From the NCBI GenBank assembly GCA_018857735.1, contig JABMCL010002401.1, positions 1-64,000 of the forward strand: a DNA stretch of 64,000 nucleotides, read 5' to 3'. A program made the translations under genes and the position numbers. This document shows, one piece after another, positions 1-11,606 of this stretch; the stretch's first letter is position 1, and each line of letters begins with the position of its first letter. A model generated the notes under the pieces. It was given only the letters and a program-made list of their open reading frames with translations. It had not been told where the DNA came from and did no database searches. This DNA is from Alviniconcha marisindica (lineage: Eukaryota > Mollusca > Gastropoda > Provannidae).

Positions 1-835
1 GCCAGGTCACTAGAACTGTACGCCAAAAGTAGGATTTTACAAGGTTCAAACCTTTAAATTTGCGGCTGTTGACATTTGCATGGAAACATTCAAAATTAGA
101 CCCAAAACATGAAAACAAAACTCTTGGAGTCAAGCTCCACTTGTCAGGATTGTTCGCCTTGCATACTTGCAAAACCCACTGCAACAAAAAAGCCACTTTC
201 ATATCTTACAAACCAATCATATTCAAACCACCACTCTCTAAATCAGTAGCACACTTTTCTTAATTTTTTCAAATGCTCTTCGATTGCAGTCCTTCCACCA
301 CAAAAATCTGAACAGCAGTCTATTAATTTCAATCAAAACTTTTTCAGGCACCACAAATGCTTGCATTACTTATACAACTTGAGATATGAGAAAGATTTTA
401 ATAATACATATTTTTCCAACAGCATTTAAATTTCTTTTTTCCCAAATCGATATCAGTCTTTTAATCTTTACAATATGTTCCAACCGGTTCTCATCAATAT
501 GAGACGCACATTTGTAGTTGAAAAAATACACTCCCAGAATCTTTAGTTTTCCCTTCCAGTTAAAACCAAAAAAGGTGTCAGTACGGTTTTTGTTACTACC
601 AGGCCACATGGCGTGTGACTTTGTTTTGTTAACTTCTAAGCCAGAAAAGATAGAAAACTCATGAATGACATTAAGAGCATGATGCATGCCATTTTCATCA
701 TTCAGAAATAATGTAATATCATCTGCATACAAAGCAATCTTAATAATATCTTCTATATAGGGTACATTGTTAAAACTCCAGTTTCTTATTCCTTTTACAT
801 TTTACACATCTCTTATTTTTATAGCAAACAATTTG
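1..835 (-). pseudogene. LINE reverse transcriptase relic, L1/Tx1-like
   Basis: The minus strand carries the second half of a non-LTR reverse transcriptase. The catalytic box reads ALYADDITLFL (about 715-735) and is followed by FSGLEVNKTKSHAMWPGS, KILGVYF and GKICIIKIFLISQ, the usual order of palm and thumb motifs in L1/Tx1-type LINEs. The frame is open from about 732 to 370. Beyond that, stops and shifts break it, but matching segments continue to the window edge (for example WSLTPRVLFSCFG and VKSYFWRTV), so the copy is cut by the window, not by biology. It lies downstream of the last visible ACOT9-like exon, presumably in an intron. The clade call is inference from motif style; that it is a LINE RT is firm. 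Confidence 0.75.
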
Positions 836-1528
836 ATTGCTAGCATGAAGGCTGCAGCCAGTTGTATGGATGCAGGCACAGACCAACATTCTAAGGCATC
901 TGTAGAGCCTACATTGTCAGGTTATCGGTGCTGAATCATGGAGTACAAGAAAATGGTTTGCTGCTCAAAAAGCATACATATTTATGAATGCAGGGATGTG
1001 ACTCCATCAACATTTCCCATATATGCCATTGCATGTCTGTGTGATGATTGCACCAAAATTCAGCCAGTTCTGTCAGTATCTATCATTTTCTATGCAATTT
1101 TTCCATCAACATGAGCAAACAAAGGGTTTGATGGTGAGACAAAGTTTGGATGAGGCTTTTGATTCCAATCCAAAAAGAGTGATGATAATGTATGTATAAA
1201 AATCTAAGGTCTTAATCGAACAAAACATCACTGCAAATGACCAGTAGTGAAATCCATGAAGCAATCAAATCCTTACCATTGACCAGGATTTTTCATTAAA
1301 GATCAGTTCCACAGGCACTTTCTTGTTATTACTGTTTGTCTTTCAGCTAGTACGAAAAGTGTCTGATTGGCACCAGTACAATCAAACACAGTAAACAACA
1401 ATTATTTTTCAGATAAGCATGTGAAATAAAAACAATAATGGTACACTTATACAGTGCTTACCCTACAGCCTAGGTGCTTAACAATGAAAACCAACATCCA
1501 TATAGGCTACATATGTTTGTATATATTA
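836..1528. other. No gene seen
   Basis: AT-rich sequence without a convincing exon on either strand. It probably lies in an ACOT9-like intron. Confidence 0.5.
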
Positions 1529-1632
1529 TATACACACACACACACACACACACATGCACACACACACACACACATGCACACACACGCATGCACGCACGCA
1601 CGCACGCACGCACACACATACACACACACCTT
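1529..1632. repeat. (CA)n / (CGCA)n microsatellite
   Basis: Compound CA-rich simple repeat with interspersed TGCACACA and CGCA units. It produces spurious His/Thr/Val/Cys ORFs on both strands that are not genes. Confidence 0.95.
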
Positions 1633-1739
1633 AGGCGTGTGGGAGAGGGGAAGGGAGGGGAAGATGAGCTAAAAGAACAATTCATGATCAAGGACAAGTG
1701 TGACACAGAATTTCAACAGTTAAGTTGTGAGAAATGTTG

Positions 1740-2110
1740 CACGAAAAGGTAGGTTTTGAGAGTGCTTTTGAGCAATGAAAGGGTTGCACAGTGTTTGCAG
1801 AGTAAGGTAATTCATTCTAAACTTGGGATCCAATGCAAGAGAAACTGTGGAAACCATGCTGTTTCCTGTTGTACCTGTTCACTTTAAATAATAATTCTGT
1901 ATGGGAAGAAGATTGAAGGGCATGGGGTGGTGTGTACACTTATCGAAGATCCAAAAGGTACTTAGGAGCAGAGCCAGTCATTACTTTGAAACAGAGACAG
2001 CATGCTTTGTATGCACAACTCAACTAAAAGCCAGTGACGTTCCTGAAGGAGAGGTGTACAGAGATCTGAACCATTTAAAGAGGTTAAAGGACAGAATGTG
2101 GATAGCTAAT
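1740..2110. repeat. Possible 3' end of a CR1-like LINE
   Basis: Phrases such as 'ggttttgagagtgctttt' and 'cttgggatccaatgcaaga' resemble the 11820-11940 region, whose minus strand encodes a CR1-like LINE C-terminus. Here no open frame remains. The similarity is by eye only. Confidence 0.35.
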
Positions 2111-2457
2111 GAGAAATGAATTACAGCAGGGTGTACTGCAAGTAATTTTAAAATTATGGAGGACTGAATGAAGCACACTGCACACAGAGTTGCAGGTTTA
2201 TCCTGCAATAGTCACAGGGCTCAAAGGGTTAATGCAATTGTGATCTTGACTTCTTGTCAACATCACAAAAGGTGATATGCCATGATTAGGCTCAACAAAT
2301 AATACCATCACACAAAGTTTAACATTTATAATATTTATTGTTCTGAGACAGTCACAAAGAAAAGTTTTTGCCTCTCCACAATGTCCAGCCAGACAGCACA
2401 GACATTACATCTGATTCATACTTTGAATGTGAATCAAAAGCAGTGCTTTTTCCTTGA

Positions 2458-2460
<3 letters not shown>

Positions 2461-2524
<64 letters not shown>
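2461..2524. repeat. (CA)n microsatellite
   Basis: Uninterrupted CA dinucleotide run of about 64 bases. Confidence 0.97.
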
Positions 2525-2526
<2 letters not shown>

Positions 2527-2635
2527 GAAAACGATAGCTAATATCCCAATGCCTGAAAACCAACCAGTGGGATTAGATGGGAAATACCAATTGGCAATTC
2601 AGCATAACAGCTAATACTTAATAATTGAAACTTAC

Positions 2636-2728
2636 CTATGCGATCAACCAGTGCTGTAACTGTTAACAGAGGCGACTTCATCATATTGCCTTGGCTTGGA
2701 TCTTGATTATGGATGTAGCAAATCCACA
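2636..2728 (-). CDS. ACOT9: ACOT9-like acyl-CoA thioesterase, coding exon 4
   Basis: 93-nt internal exon. It starts after an acceptor CAG (minus strand, 2731-2729) and ends at donor AG|GTAAGT (2636/2635). It supplies two bases to the codon left open by the 5887-6092 exon and ends in phase 1. It reads VWICYIHNQDPSQGN, then KSPLLTVTALVDRI. This matches, as known for the family, the region of vertebrate ACOT9 just after the RFGRILEDLD motif, inside the first hotdog-fold domain (CYMHN...TALVDKI). ACOT9 is a mitochondrial enzyme that hydrolyses acyl-CoA to free fatty acid and CoA; its catalytic core has two hotdog domains. The next exon was not found and should lie left of this window. Assignment to ACOT9 rather than close relatives (ACOT10) rests on motif recall. 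Confidence 0.85.
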
Positions 2729-2908
2729 CTGTACACAGAGAGGATTTGTGTTTGTTTTTAAATAAATGTCATGATTTTCTGTGGAAAATACTCATGAAAA
2801 CTGTGCATGCATTGCATGTTAGCACAGTACACATAATCATACACATGCACAAATTGCAGACATGTTTGCTTGTGTGCACATATGCACAAACAAACACACA
2901 CATGCATA

Positions 2909-2955
<47 letters not shown>
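2909..2955. repeat. (CA)n microsatellite
   Basis: CA dinucleotide run inside an ACOT9-like intron. Confidence 0.95.
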
Positions 2956-2957
<2 letters not shown>

Positions 2958-3233
2958 CTATCATTCTCATTAATAATCTATAAACACCGTGACGCAGATA
3001 TTTGTGCTGACTGATCCACAATCACTAATATCACCTTGCTGTGAACAGACATAAAATAAATTTTAAAAATCCACAATCACAGCTGCCTGCCAAAATACAT
3101 TCCGACAGTCAGGTGGTAATGCAGTTGCAATCTCAAGATAAAAAAACACAGATGTACACATTGAAGACAAGGAAAGTGGTGTGGAATCACATTTTCATTA
3201 TTAAAAACAAACAAATCTCATTTTAACTGACTA

Positions 3234-3496
3234 CAGTTCAGTTTGATTCAGTTCAGTTCAAGATAGTATATCTGTGCCCATACGTGCTCCACCTTGTCTC
3301 TCATCAGTTTTCCTAGTGTTGCATCTGAAACATTTCCAATGTTCATCTGAATGATGATGGTCTTTATAATCCTTTCAAGGAAGATCATCAAGCACTTCCT
3401 CTTGCTACACCGGCGATCAAAGGTGTAATGTCCTTCATTTTGTGTCCACAGGCAGTGTCTCAAGCTCCTCAAAACTTCATCTCTTCCAAAATACAT
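3234..3496 (-). pseudogene. LINE 3' fragment with (TGAAC)n-type tail
   Basis: A short minus-strand frame ends in ...VWAQIYYLELN and is followed at once, toward lower coordinates, by a run of TTGAACTGAACTGAA-type units (plus strand 3235-3262). A short terminal tandem repeat after a stop codon is typical of LINE 3' ends. The orientation matches the ORF1 relic at 3925-4802, so both may be the ends of one internally deleted element. No catalytic motif remains here. Confidence 0.45.
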
Positions 3497-3924
3497 GACA
3501 TTTGTGATGGTTGTTTTGCCTGGCAGTCACCCCCCTTGACTACAGCATGTTCAGGACAGTATATGCCAGTCTGGGCTTCCCATACCATTTTTTACTTTTT
3601 GTAGCAAGCTTGCTGAACATGTGAAGATGATGGCATGTGTGGTCTGACCATCACCTTCAAGGCAATCCAGTGGAGAGCAAAAGTAACCACTTCCAACTCC
3701 ATTGTCAAGGTGGAGGCTGAGACCTTATATTATTTACTAGTTATAGGCACACAGCACACAGGCATCAGCCAATGCTGGCCCCAACTTCCTGGTGGAAGCC
3801 TAGGTGCCAGCTAGTCAATACCAATTTGGGTCTGTCAGAAGTACGTGAACTAGAATGCACAGTCCTAAGTGGATGATCTAAAGATACCCAGGTAAGCATA
3901 GTCTAACATTCTACTGATTTAACA

Positions 3925-4802
3925 CTTTCTTGGTAGAGACAGCAGCTGAGTAAGACTTACCACCAGAGACCACCGTCAGCATATTTGCTTCTATCAACTA
4001 TCTGGCTTCAGGAAAGATGCGTTTTTCAATGTGAACAAGCTGAATTTCCTTTTCCTTCTTCCAGACCGAGCAATCTTGAGCAGGGACCATTGCAATTGGA
4101 GCACAGCTTTGGTCCTTCACATCAGCCTTCATGCTTATCTTTTCCTCACCACTGACACTTTGCAGCAACTTTGCAATATTGGCTCATGTGGCCAAACTTG
4201 TTGCAGTTGTAACAGCACATTGGTTTCAGAACAAATAAGCCTACCTTCACCTTGAAGTACCCAGCCATGATCTCCTTTGGCATATCTGATATACTGAAGG
4301 TCAGAAACAGAGTGTTGGTGGGGTCGTTCTCAGCATCCCTTTTCACTGTCACTCTGCGCACCTCAACAACACCCTGTTCCTTCAGTTTGTTCCTGATCTC
4401 CCCTTCCGACATGCTGGACAACTCATGACAGCAGATGACTCCATGGGATGAGTTCATGGTCTAATGAATATAGACTTAAACTGGTCAATCCACAAATCAT
4501 GTCATTTTAAGACCCACTGCTTGCAGTTTTTTGCTGCATTCAACTAGAAAAGATCTGTCCCTCAGTCTGTTAATACTCTTCAGGGTCCTGCCTATTGCCT
4601 GAAATCCCTTCTGAATAACAAAAGGAGACAGTTTGCTCAGTGGTAAGACATTGCTTGATGACTCCACAATGATGAAGTTTGGCCAATTCCAGTGTGAGTC
4701 TGAGAAGTGTTCACAATCAGAATCTGAGTCTGTGTCCTGGTAATTATCTCTGAAATGTTTATTAGAATGTTTTACTAGTGATTCATTACCTTTTGTCCCC
4801 AC
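3925..4802 (-). pseudogene. LINE ORF1 (gag-like) relic with CCHC zinc knuckle
   Basis: Minus-strand relic of a gag-like ORF1. In order: an acidic N-terminus, WPNFIIVESSS, LSPFVIQKGFQAIG and SINRLRDRSFLVE (4802-4497); after a frameshift near 4460-4495, SSHGVICCHELSSMSEGEI, VKRD and PTNTLFLTFSISDMPKEI; then a zinc knuckle CYNCNKFGHMSQYC (C-x2-C-x4-H-x4-C, about 4160-4200). After another break, CSVWKKEKEIQ and PEAR are recognisable near 3960-4060. This domain order is typical of ORF1 proteins of invertebrate LINEs, which bind their own RNA. No linked ORF2 is visible, so this is a dead partial copy in an ACOT9-like intron. Confidence 0.8.
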
Positions 4803-5886
4803 CCATCACTGAGTGCAACCAGGGGATGTATATAACAAGTGGTACTCCAGCTAGTGTACACCAGGGCTGAAAGTGTAACATACTCAGGTGATAAAAAAAA
4901 CCAACAGTTTTATTCTATCCCCTGATTGACCCTAAGTTGCTGCCTTCAGCCGATTGATTGGGTCAGGCCAACCCCACCACCTGTCTCCAAGAAGTCTGGG
5001 CCAAAGAAGCATGTTGGATCCCACAGGGGAACCTGATCTCCTAGGATTCCATCCTCCTCTGACATGGGATGCAGCATATGGCAAATGTGCTGGGTCTGAA
5101 GATGACTGCAGAGAGAGAAAAGTAGTACCAAAAAAAGAGTTGTGATGCAAATACAGTTTGTCCCTAATATGTCAGCCTGATATCCGAGGATATTAAACCC
5201 CACATCATCATTATCATCAGCAGACAAATACAGGAGAAAGGCCAGTTAGATAGAAATCAGCTGCACAAAAGGAGCTAAAAACAGGCATCATGGGGAGAGT
5301 TTTTAGAATGAAATATAGGTGAAACGGCGGGTAGACAGAACTATACACAAGAAATGAGTGAAAGGGGTTGAGCAGCTTAGTTTAAACAGCTGCAGCACGA
5401 GAAGCTGGCTCTGTGGGGGCTGATGTGATGTTTTTACCATCCTGTATAAAACAAATTTGTCTCACAACACAACAAAGTTTTCTGTGTTCTGATCTTCCAT
5501 CAAACTAAGTTTGTTTACAAAAGAATCATCAGTTCAAAGCTATAGCAGGAATGGTCATATTTTAATTATACAAGCCCTGTGACCTTGACCTTCAAAATAT
5601 CATAGCAACCCAGTTTGGGGGGCATGACATCCACCTCATGATGATGTACCACCATACCAAGTTTGGTTACAAAAGGCTACGTTGTTCAGAAGATATGGAC
5701 AAAGTAGACTTTGACATGGAAAGACAGTCACACAGGAGCACAGATGGACACAGTGATTCCAGTATACTGCTGGGTGCAGAATTTTAGTTAGGTAACTAAA
5801 GCTGTCACTTTGTATGTTAGAAGAGTGTGCCAAGGCAAGTTTACATACAGAGTGAATATTAAGTGATCTGTAATCATGTACCAAAC
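4803..5886. other. Intronic sequence, no gene seen
   Basis: Several short overlapping frames around 4932-5227 show no recognisable motif and no consistent splice structure. Confidence 0.5.
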
Positions 5887-6092
5887 CTGCAAATGTGTCA
5901 AGATCTTCCAGGATGCGTCCAAAACGAAGGCCCTTCAGGAAGGAAATGTACTTTTCTCTCACCACTGGATCCTGCCCAAGAGGAATAATCACCTCTTGGT
6001 AGCTGTCCATCATGTGACGGACAGGGCATTCTTCCTGGTTCTTCTTTATAGGCAACAAGTCAACCCCATTAGTAGTAGTGGCCTCTCCTGTA
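5887..6092 (-). CDS. ACOT9: ACOT9-like acyl-CoA thioesterase, coding exon 3
   Basis: 206-nt internal exon on the minus strand. The acceptor is TTTTTTTCAG just above 6092; the donor is G|GTTTGG at 5887/5886. Phase 2 in, phase 1 out, compatible with the exons at 9397-9436 and 2636-2728. It encodes TGEATTTNGVDLLPIKKN, then RHMMDSYQEVIIPLG, VVREKY and GLRFGRILEDLDTFA. The blocks DSYxEVxxPLG and RFGRILEDLD are characteristic of ACOT9-type thioesterases and lead into the first hotdog domain. A second AG five bases into the exon (TACAG|GAG) could act as an alternative acceptor but would shift the frame. The strongest single piece of evidence for this gene. Confidence 0.9.
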
Positions 6093-6164
6093 CTGAAAAA
6101 AACCCCACAAAAACAATAACAATAAAAACAAAAACTGTAAAAACTATAACTCCCATTAACACAC

Positions 6165-8735
6165 AAATTTGCATCCCTTATGCACTAGGCACAATCTGAA
6201 ACAGAAGGAGGCCCAGAGCATACCCTTCTGTTTCAGACTGCGTGGGATGTCTTTCAGGCACTAATTAACTCACTTGTTTGTTGCTTATGCACTAGAACTG
6301 AAAAAGATGCACTAAACTAAAAATTGCCAGGTTACTTAATGTTTTGTTTTTTGTTTTTTTCTAAGTCCAGACCCACTGTTCCTGTTTGATAATAGTGGCT
6401 TATGAAGAAGATTGTTGTTCTTCCTTTGATCAGTGACATTTGCAGCAGTGTGTACACAGTGAGCCTGCAATTTTTGTACCACTTCTTCTGTCTCAAAACC
6501 AAATACTTCACACTGACTCCGTTATTGAGAAGTACACATTCTCTCAAAAATTTAGATTAATTGAGGACTACACACATTAGTTCACATCAGTGAGACAAAG
6601 ATAAAGGGAACACACAGCTAACAATCATTCAATGTTCCTTTCCGTCCACAGTGACTGTAGGGGATGGGGAGCTCATAACAATCATGTCATGTCAGCACTA
6701 TATATCCCTACATTGTAAGACATTTTAGTCTTTTGGTTCTGAAAGGTTTAATGTCAAAAGTCATCTAAAGGAATGGAGTCAGTAAGTTAGTAACTTCATG
6801 TTTTATGCCCTGGTACAATTATATCAAGGCGAAACACATTTTGTCAGCACACAATAAACGCTAAAAATATGTACTGTTGTACTAAAAGTGGATAAAACAG
6901 AACCAAAAATGATCCAAAAGTTTACAGTCTGCCAAAAATGTGGATTTCTTTCAAAAAGTTAAAGATAATCAAATGATGTGTTCTGGAATAAAACCCACCA
7001 TGACTGAACTGTAAAATGTCTCTCTCTTATCTAAATAAGATCAGAACAAAAAAGTAATATATGTTCCACGAATAGTCGCTCATATTGGTGGCTCCTCTCC
7101 CTTCCATAAAAGGAAATGAGTAACATAAGAGTGACCAATGTGCAGTCGAGATACCACAGTCATTTTTCTTCTGTTAGTCCAAGGACAAGTAATGCAATCC
7201 TTCAACTTTGGAAATATCTTATGCAGTTTATTTTCAGGGATCTCACCCCACTCTGACTGCCAAAGCTCTAATAGGTATTCTTTTCTTTTTTTCTCCTTCT
7301 TTAATTTTTTTTATAATCTGAAACAAGGATGACTGTTAGCACTCTAAAACAAGATCCAAACACATAAAAAAAGGTTAAAAAGAATGCTATCTATTACGAT
7401 AAAACACAACAGAGAACTTAAGGGGGGCCACAGTAGTGCAAAATTGACCCAAACCTCTTTTATCTAAGAGTTTGCAATTTGGATATATTCAAAAGGTTAT
7501 GATTTGGAGAATTAAAAAAATATGTTGTTACATCATTTTGACAACCTGTTGCCATGGAAACAATCCAAGATGGCCACCAAACACAATTATTTAAAAAGCT
7601 TAAAACTCCAAAGTCATTGCATGCAGATTAATCTTATTTTCACAGTTCATATAAACATAACATTATCTTCACTTTTACCAAGGATTTTGTGGTTATTATG
7701 CTTTTCCTTTATTTTAATGTATTATTTACATTTTATGCTTGTAAACATGATACCAATAATATTTCAAATTGGCATAAAACTAAAACAAATATCACCACCT
7801 ACAAATCACTTGGTAAAAGTAAGGATCAATACATGCACAAACAGCATGCAAACTTTCAAGACTCTACATTTACTCAAAGTGGAGCCTTAGGGTTTTACAA
7901 TTGAGAAAAAGGTGTAAAAGTGAGAATGTGAGAAAACACACATGAAAAGAAAGAAAAGCATCTTACTTGATATGAATCCCCTTGACATTTCACAAATTAC
8001 ACATGTTAAAGACACCATGCATGCAAAATAAGTTACTGAACAGTTACCAGAGATGTTAAAGTGTCAAAATCAGCCCCTATCTCATTTTCACCCAAAAAGA
8101 CAACTTTTAGGCAGACTGTCATTCTAAAGGTTTAGACAGAAAGAATTTTCAGTTCTCAAATGAAGAAGAATGGAGCTTCATGAATAAAACTTTATTTCTT
8201 TTGTTCAAACTGGCACCACAGTAATTAAGGGTTTGAAACTTAGGTTTTGTGCAGTGAATTCTGATGTCATACATTTAATTACAGAATCAGTCCAAGCTTT
8301 TTATATTACCCTATTCTCCATGTATAATTTGTAAAAAGTAAAAGCTTTCTCCCTTCATTCTCTGTTTGGTTTTGATCTGTTCCACAGATTCAATGCTCGT
8401 ACTCTAATTTGTTTTAGATACATATTTGGCAATCATCTTGTGTTTGAAAGTGCCACACATTTTGCTTCTTACTATGCTACTGAAAAATCTGTTTGATAAA
8501 AACAGGTGGCTGCTGCAAAAAACATGTTTACCAAGTTGGCAGGGCTGCAAAGCACCAGAATAATACTGTCACTGAAGAGGCAAAGGTACACATGTGCAAA
8601 TTAGTAGTTATATTAGTGACACTTCCTTGCAGCTTCTGTTTTCTGTTAGACTTGACCTTTAAAACTGTCTCAGGGACCCTCTAAAACTTGTATCAGGGAG
8701 TCCCACAGACCCCCTTAAAACACTCACTAAAGGGA
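6165..8735. repeat. ~2.5 kb interspersed repeat, copy A
   Basis: This stretch recurs in the same orientation at 56465-58390. Shared blocks, in order: 'gcatccctta..cactag' with 'gatgcactaaa' (6174-6315 / 56482-56520), 'ctacattgt.aga.attt' with 'ctgaaaggtttaat' (6709-6750 / 57286-57330), 'ggcaccacagtaattaagg' (8211 / 57493), 'cattctctgtttggttttga' (8357 / 57913), and 'agggaccctctaaaa.ttgta' with 'gggagccct' (8669-8740 / 58319-58389). No ORF with a recognisable motif; class unknown. It lies in an ACOT9-like intron. Confidence 0.7.
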
Positions 8736-8738
8736 GCC

Positions 8739-8742
<4 letters not shown>

Positions 8743-8819
<77 letters not shown>
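8743..8819. repeat. (TA)n microsatellite
   Basis: TA dinucleotide run starting right at the end of the 6165-8735 repeat. Confidence 0.97.
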
Positions 8820-8822
<3 letters not shown>

Positions 8823-8989
8823 CCAAACAGGAAGTAAGCACATGCACCTTTAACCCAATTACTTCAAAAGTAACATATACCATAGTGACAAAACAACTTA
8901 AGTCAGTGATAATGCTCTGAGGTTATATCTTGATGTCCCCACGACTTTTCAGAGGCCAGCTTCCCTATCACAGCATTAACACATGTCTG

Positions 8990-9213
8990 GTTGATGATAG
9001 TAGTGTTGTGTGTATGTAGGTTGTAGAGGGATATGTTTTCTGCTGTAATAATTTGTTTTATGGATTTAAAAAAAATCCAGTATGTTTGTTTATTATTATC
9101 AGTTTATATGCTTTTAACATTGCTCTGATGTTCTTTTTATATCTTCTTTACTTTGGTAGTTAGCTGAATTGCCCTGTGAAGGATGATTAAAGTATACTGA
9201 CTTGACTTGACAC
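8990..9213 (+). mobile_element. LINE 3' end with tandem tail
   Basis: The segment ends in 'aattgccctgtgaaggatga', 'ttaaagtat' and then 'actgacttgacttgac', the usual 3' UTR end and short tandem tail of jockey/CR1/Rex-type LINEs. The equivalent end in reverse orientation is at 26953-26985 ('actttattcatcccagcggg'). No coding part remains. Confidence 0.55.
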
Positions 9214-9396
9214 ATGTACTTTAATTGAGAGCTAATTAAACAGACTTTGCTGTGATCAGTTAAAATTATACCAAGTCTGCAATATAGACTGCTGTATTCA
9301 GCTAAAAAATGATACCAAGTCTGCAACAGAGATTGCTGTATCCAGCTACTTCCATAATAATAAAAATGACAAAAATGTATGGCAAAGCAAACTCAC

Positions 9397-9436
9397 TTAT
9401 ATAATGAGCCAACCATGTCCATCAAAAGGTCTCTTG
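9397..9436 (-). CDS. ACOT9: ACOT9-like acyl-CoA thioesterase, coding exon 2
   Basis: 40-nt micro-exon on the minus strand, bounded by acceptor CTTTCAG (9439-9437) and donor AA|GTGAGT (9397/9396). Joined in phase to the exon at 12279 it completes an alanine codon and reads ARDLLMDMVGSLY, leaving two bases that join the 6092 exon to make Asn. In vertebrate ACOT9 the corresponding place, between the mitochondrial presequence and the DSYxEV block, reads RDKLREIVG; the match is in position and character. Too short to identify alone; the support is exact phase compatibility on both sides. Confidence 0.7.
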
Positions 9437-9589
9437 CTGAAAGAGAGAGAAGAAAAGAAATGCAGCATCAAAAGAATAAAACAAAAATTGTAGTTATCAA
9501 CAGTTATATCCTGCTATCCTGTTTGAAAAGAATTCCTAAAACATCAGCATAAAAAAGGCATCACACAAACACAACAACAAAGACCTGGG

Positions 9590-9960
9590 TTGCCTATAGT
9601 AACTCTCATCAGGCATGCGAGTAAATACAAGGCACATAAACTCCACCAGAGGTACATCCTCAACACCACCTCAGTTACTCTAGAGAGGAATGCACCTGGG
9701 CTGCATCATCAAAGGACAAGGCAGCACAGACACAGACATCAAACAAGAATGGGCAAAGCAAGAACAGGATTTCCACAACTCAGGAACAGCTCAAGCACCA
9801 AAAGGTGTACCATTTCACATGCAGATCAACACCAACATAAAATCAGTCTTACTGTATGGAATTGAGGCATGGCAAAGACCACCATCAAGAAAGTACAGAC
9901 ATTAATCAACAGGGACAAGATGAACAAAGACAAAGCGGTAAAGACCCTTCAAAATGGCAT
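9590..9960 (+). pseudogene. RTE-like LINE C-terminal relic
   Basis: Broken plus-strand frames carry IIKGQGSTDTDIKQE, then INTNIKSVLLYGIEAW, then traces of KTTIKKVQT. The pattern (GG.D.DI..RI.KA... ...N..VKSVLLYG.E.W) is the post-catalytic region of RTE/RTE-X-type LINE proteins. Frameshifts separate the parts. Confidence 0.65.
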
Positions 9961-10269
9961 AGTCAACAAAATTCATGTTCTTGTACTGGCAATGGGAGCC
10001 AGTGAAGTTCCTTGAGAGGAGTTATAACATGATTTCATCTCCTTTTTTTTTCCAGTAATGTTTTGCCTGTTTTTCCCCACCAAGAACTTGGGACAAATTC
10101 ATTATGTCTGCTGCCATCACAGTGCTTTACACTCATCCTGGGTCTTCGATGCTGTGCACAAAAGTTGTCTCTGGCAGCAGAGGGAGTGCCATAAAAACAA
10201 TACTGGCATCTAGCGGTTAGCCTGGTCTGGATGAGGAGCTGGATCTGATCCCAACACTGGATCATGGAC

Positions 10270-11606
10270 TGGCTGCTTTGGCCTGTATAGACAGCTTCAG
10301 AAACACTTGTCTAATAAGAGTCTCTTGGAAATGCACCAGTCTGCCTACAAAAAGGGTCATAGCACAGAGACTGCCATGCTGAGTCTTTTTGACTGCCTGC
10401 TAGTGAAGTCAGATAAGACATGAGAGGTTGGTCTCTCTGGTTACTCTACTGGACCTCAGCTGAATCGACACTCTGTTCTTCTGGGAAGGTTAAAGGCGAC
10501 TTTCAGAATTCAAGGTGCTGCGCTTGAGTTGTTTGCATCCTATGTCCGTGACTCCTGTCAGTCTGTTATTGTTGACGACATTGTGTCTGCTCTTAGCCCC
10601 TTTGTGTATGGAGTGTTATTGTTGACGACATTGTGTCTGCTCTTAGCCCCTTTGTGTATGGAGTACCCCAAGGTTCTGTTCTTGTTTTGTTTATACTATA
10701 CCTCTGTTAGATGTAATTTCTGATCATAAGTGCAACTTTTACAAGTATGCTCATAATACAGAGCTCTTACAAAGTGCACCACCTGATGAATTTCACTCTG
10801 TCCGGTCTGGCATTTGAACATGTATTGATGACATTTTGTCCCGGATGAACAGCAGTAAGCTCAAGCTGAACACTGACAAAACAGAAGTAATGGCTGTTGG
10901 TGCTTCATCTTGTCTCAGACTGGTAGACAGTGATTTGGTAGCCGGGGTGGGGTGGGGTGTGTGTGTGAACTTCTGTGAAATGGCTTGGAGTCAAAATTGA
11001 ACAGACCCTCTCCATGCAGGATCAGATCAGCAGCATCTGTCACATCTCTCGTTGAATTAAGATGTATCGCATCTATCAGACTGTATCTCTCAAAAAGAAT
11101 TTCTGCAAGATTTGTCGCCACTTTGTTAACCTCCCACCTTGATTACTGCAACTCAGTCTTGGTGAGTCTGCCAGATAGGTCAAATGCAGATGGTTCAGAA
11201 CAGTGCAGCATGGCTTCTTCCAAAGAAACGAAAGTGAGATCACATAACACCACTGTTAAAAGAACTGCATTAGCTCCCTGTAAAGTTTGGTTGCAAGTAC
11301 AAGGTAGTGACTTTTGCGTACCATCACTTTGACAGTACATTCCTCTCTTACCTTTCAGTTTCACTCTGTACATGTCAAACACCATGCACCCTCCAGTCCT
11401 CAAGCAAGGAGCTTTTGAACATATTTTGGCAAGCACTCCTTTAGTTTCATTGCTCTACCTGGACTGAATTCACTGCCTGACAGTATGTGAAATCTCCCCA
11501 TTCTGTCTGAGTTCAAAACCCAGCTCAAGACTTTCCTCTTTAAATAGGCCTTTTCACAAGCCACATATTTAATTTCTCTGATGAGATAATAATAATAATA
11601 ATAATA
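10270..11606 (+). pseudogene. CR1-like LINE reverse transcriptase relic
   Basis: Plus-strand relic covering the RT palm to the C-terminus in broken frames. Visible in order: SAYKKGHSTETAML (10350-10390), LFASYVRDSCQSVIVDD (10525-10575), PQGSV (10667-10682), KYAHNTELLQSAPPDEFHS (10743-10798), KLKLNTDKTEVMAVGASS (10855-10910), GVKIEQTLSMQDQIS, ELH.LPVKF and C-terminal WTEFT...FKTQLKTFLF-like remnants ending near 11545. The catalytic YADD is now YAHN, so the copy is inactive. A 50-bp tandem duplication at 10564 shifts the frame. It ends with (ATA)n at about 11588-11606. Motif order matches CR1-type LINEs. Confidence 0.8.
10564..10663. repeat. 50-bp perfect tandem duplication inside the CR1-like relic
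   Basis: Bases 10564-10613 are repeated exactly at 10614-10663 (both begin 'tgttattgttgacgacattg'). The unit is not a multiple of three and disrupts the RT frame just before the PQG motif. Confidence 0.95.

Noticed and set aside
1454..1752. ORFs rich in His/Thr or Cys/Val
   Set aside because: Translations of (CA)n microsatellites; the same applies at 2381, 2746, 14090, 19403 and 43289-43740.
7522..7890. 122-codon plus-strand ORF in an ACOT9 intron
   Set aside because: AT-rich, no motif, no splice context, and inside a repeat found again near 57 kb without this frame.
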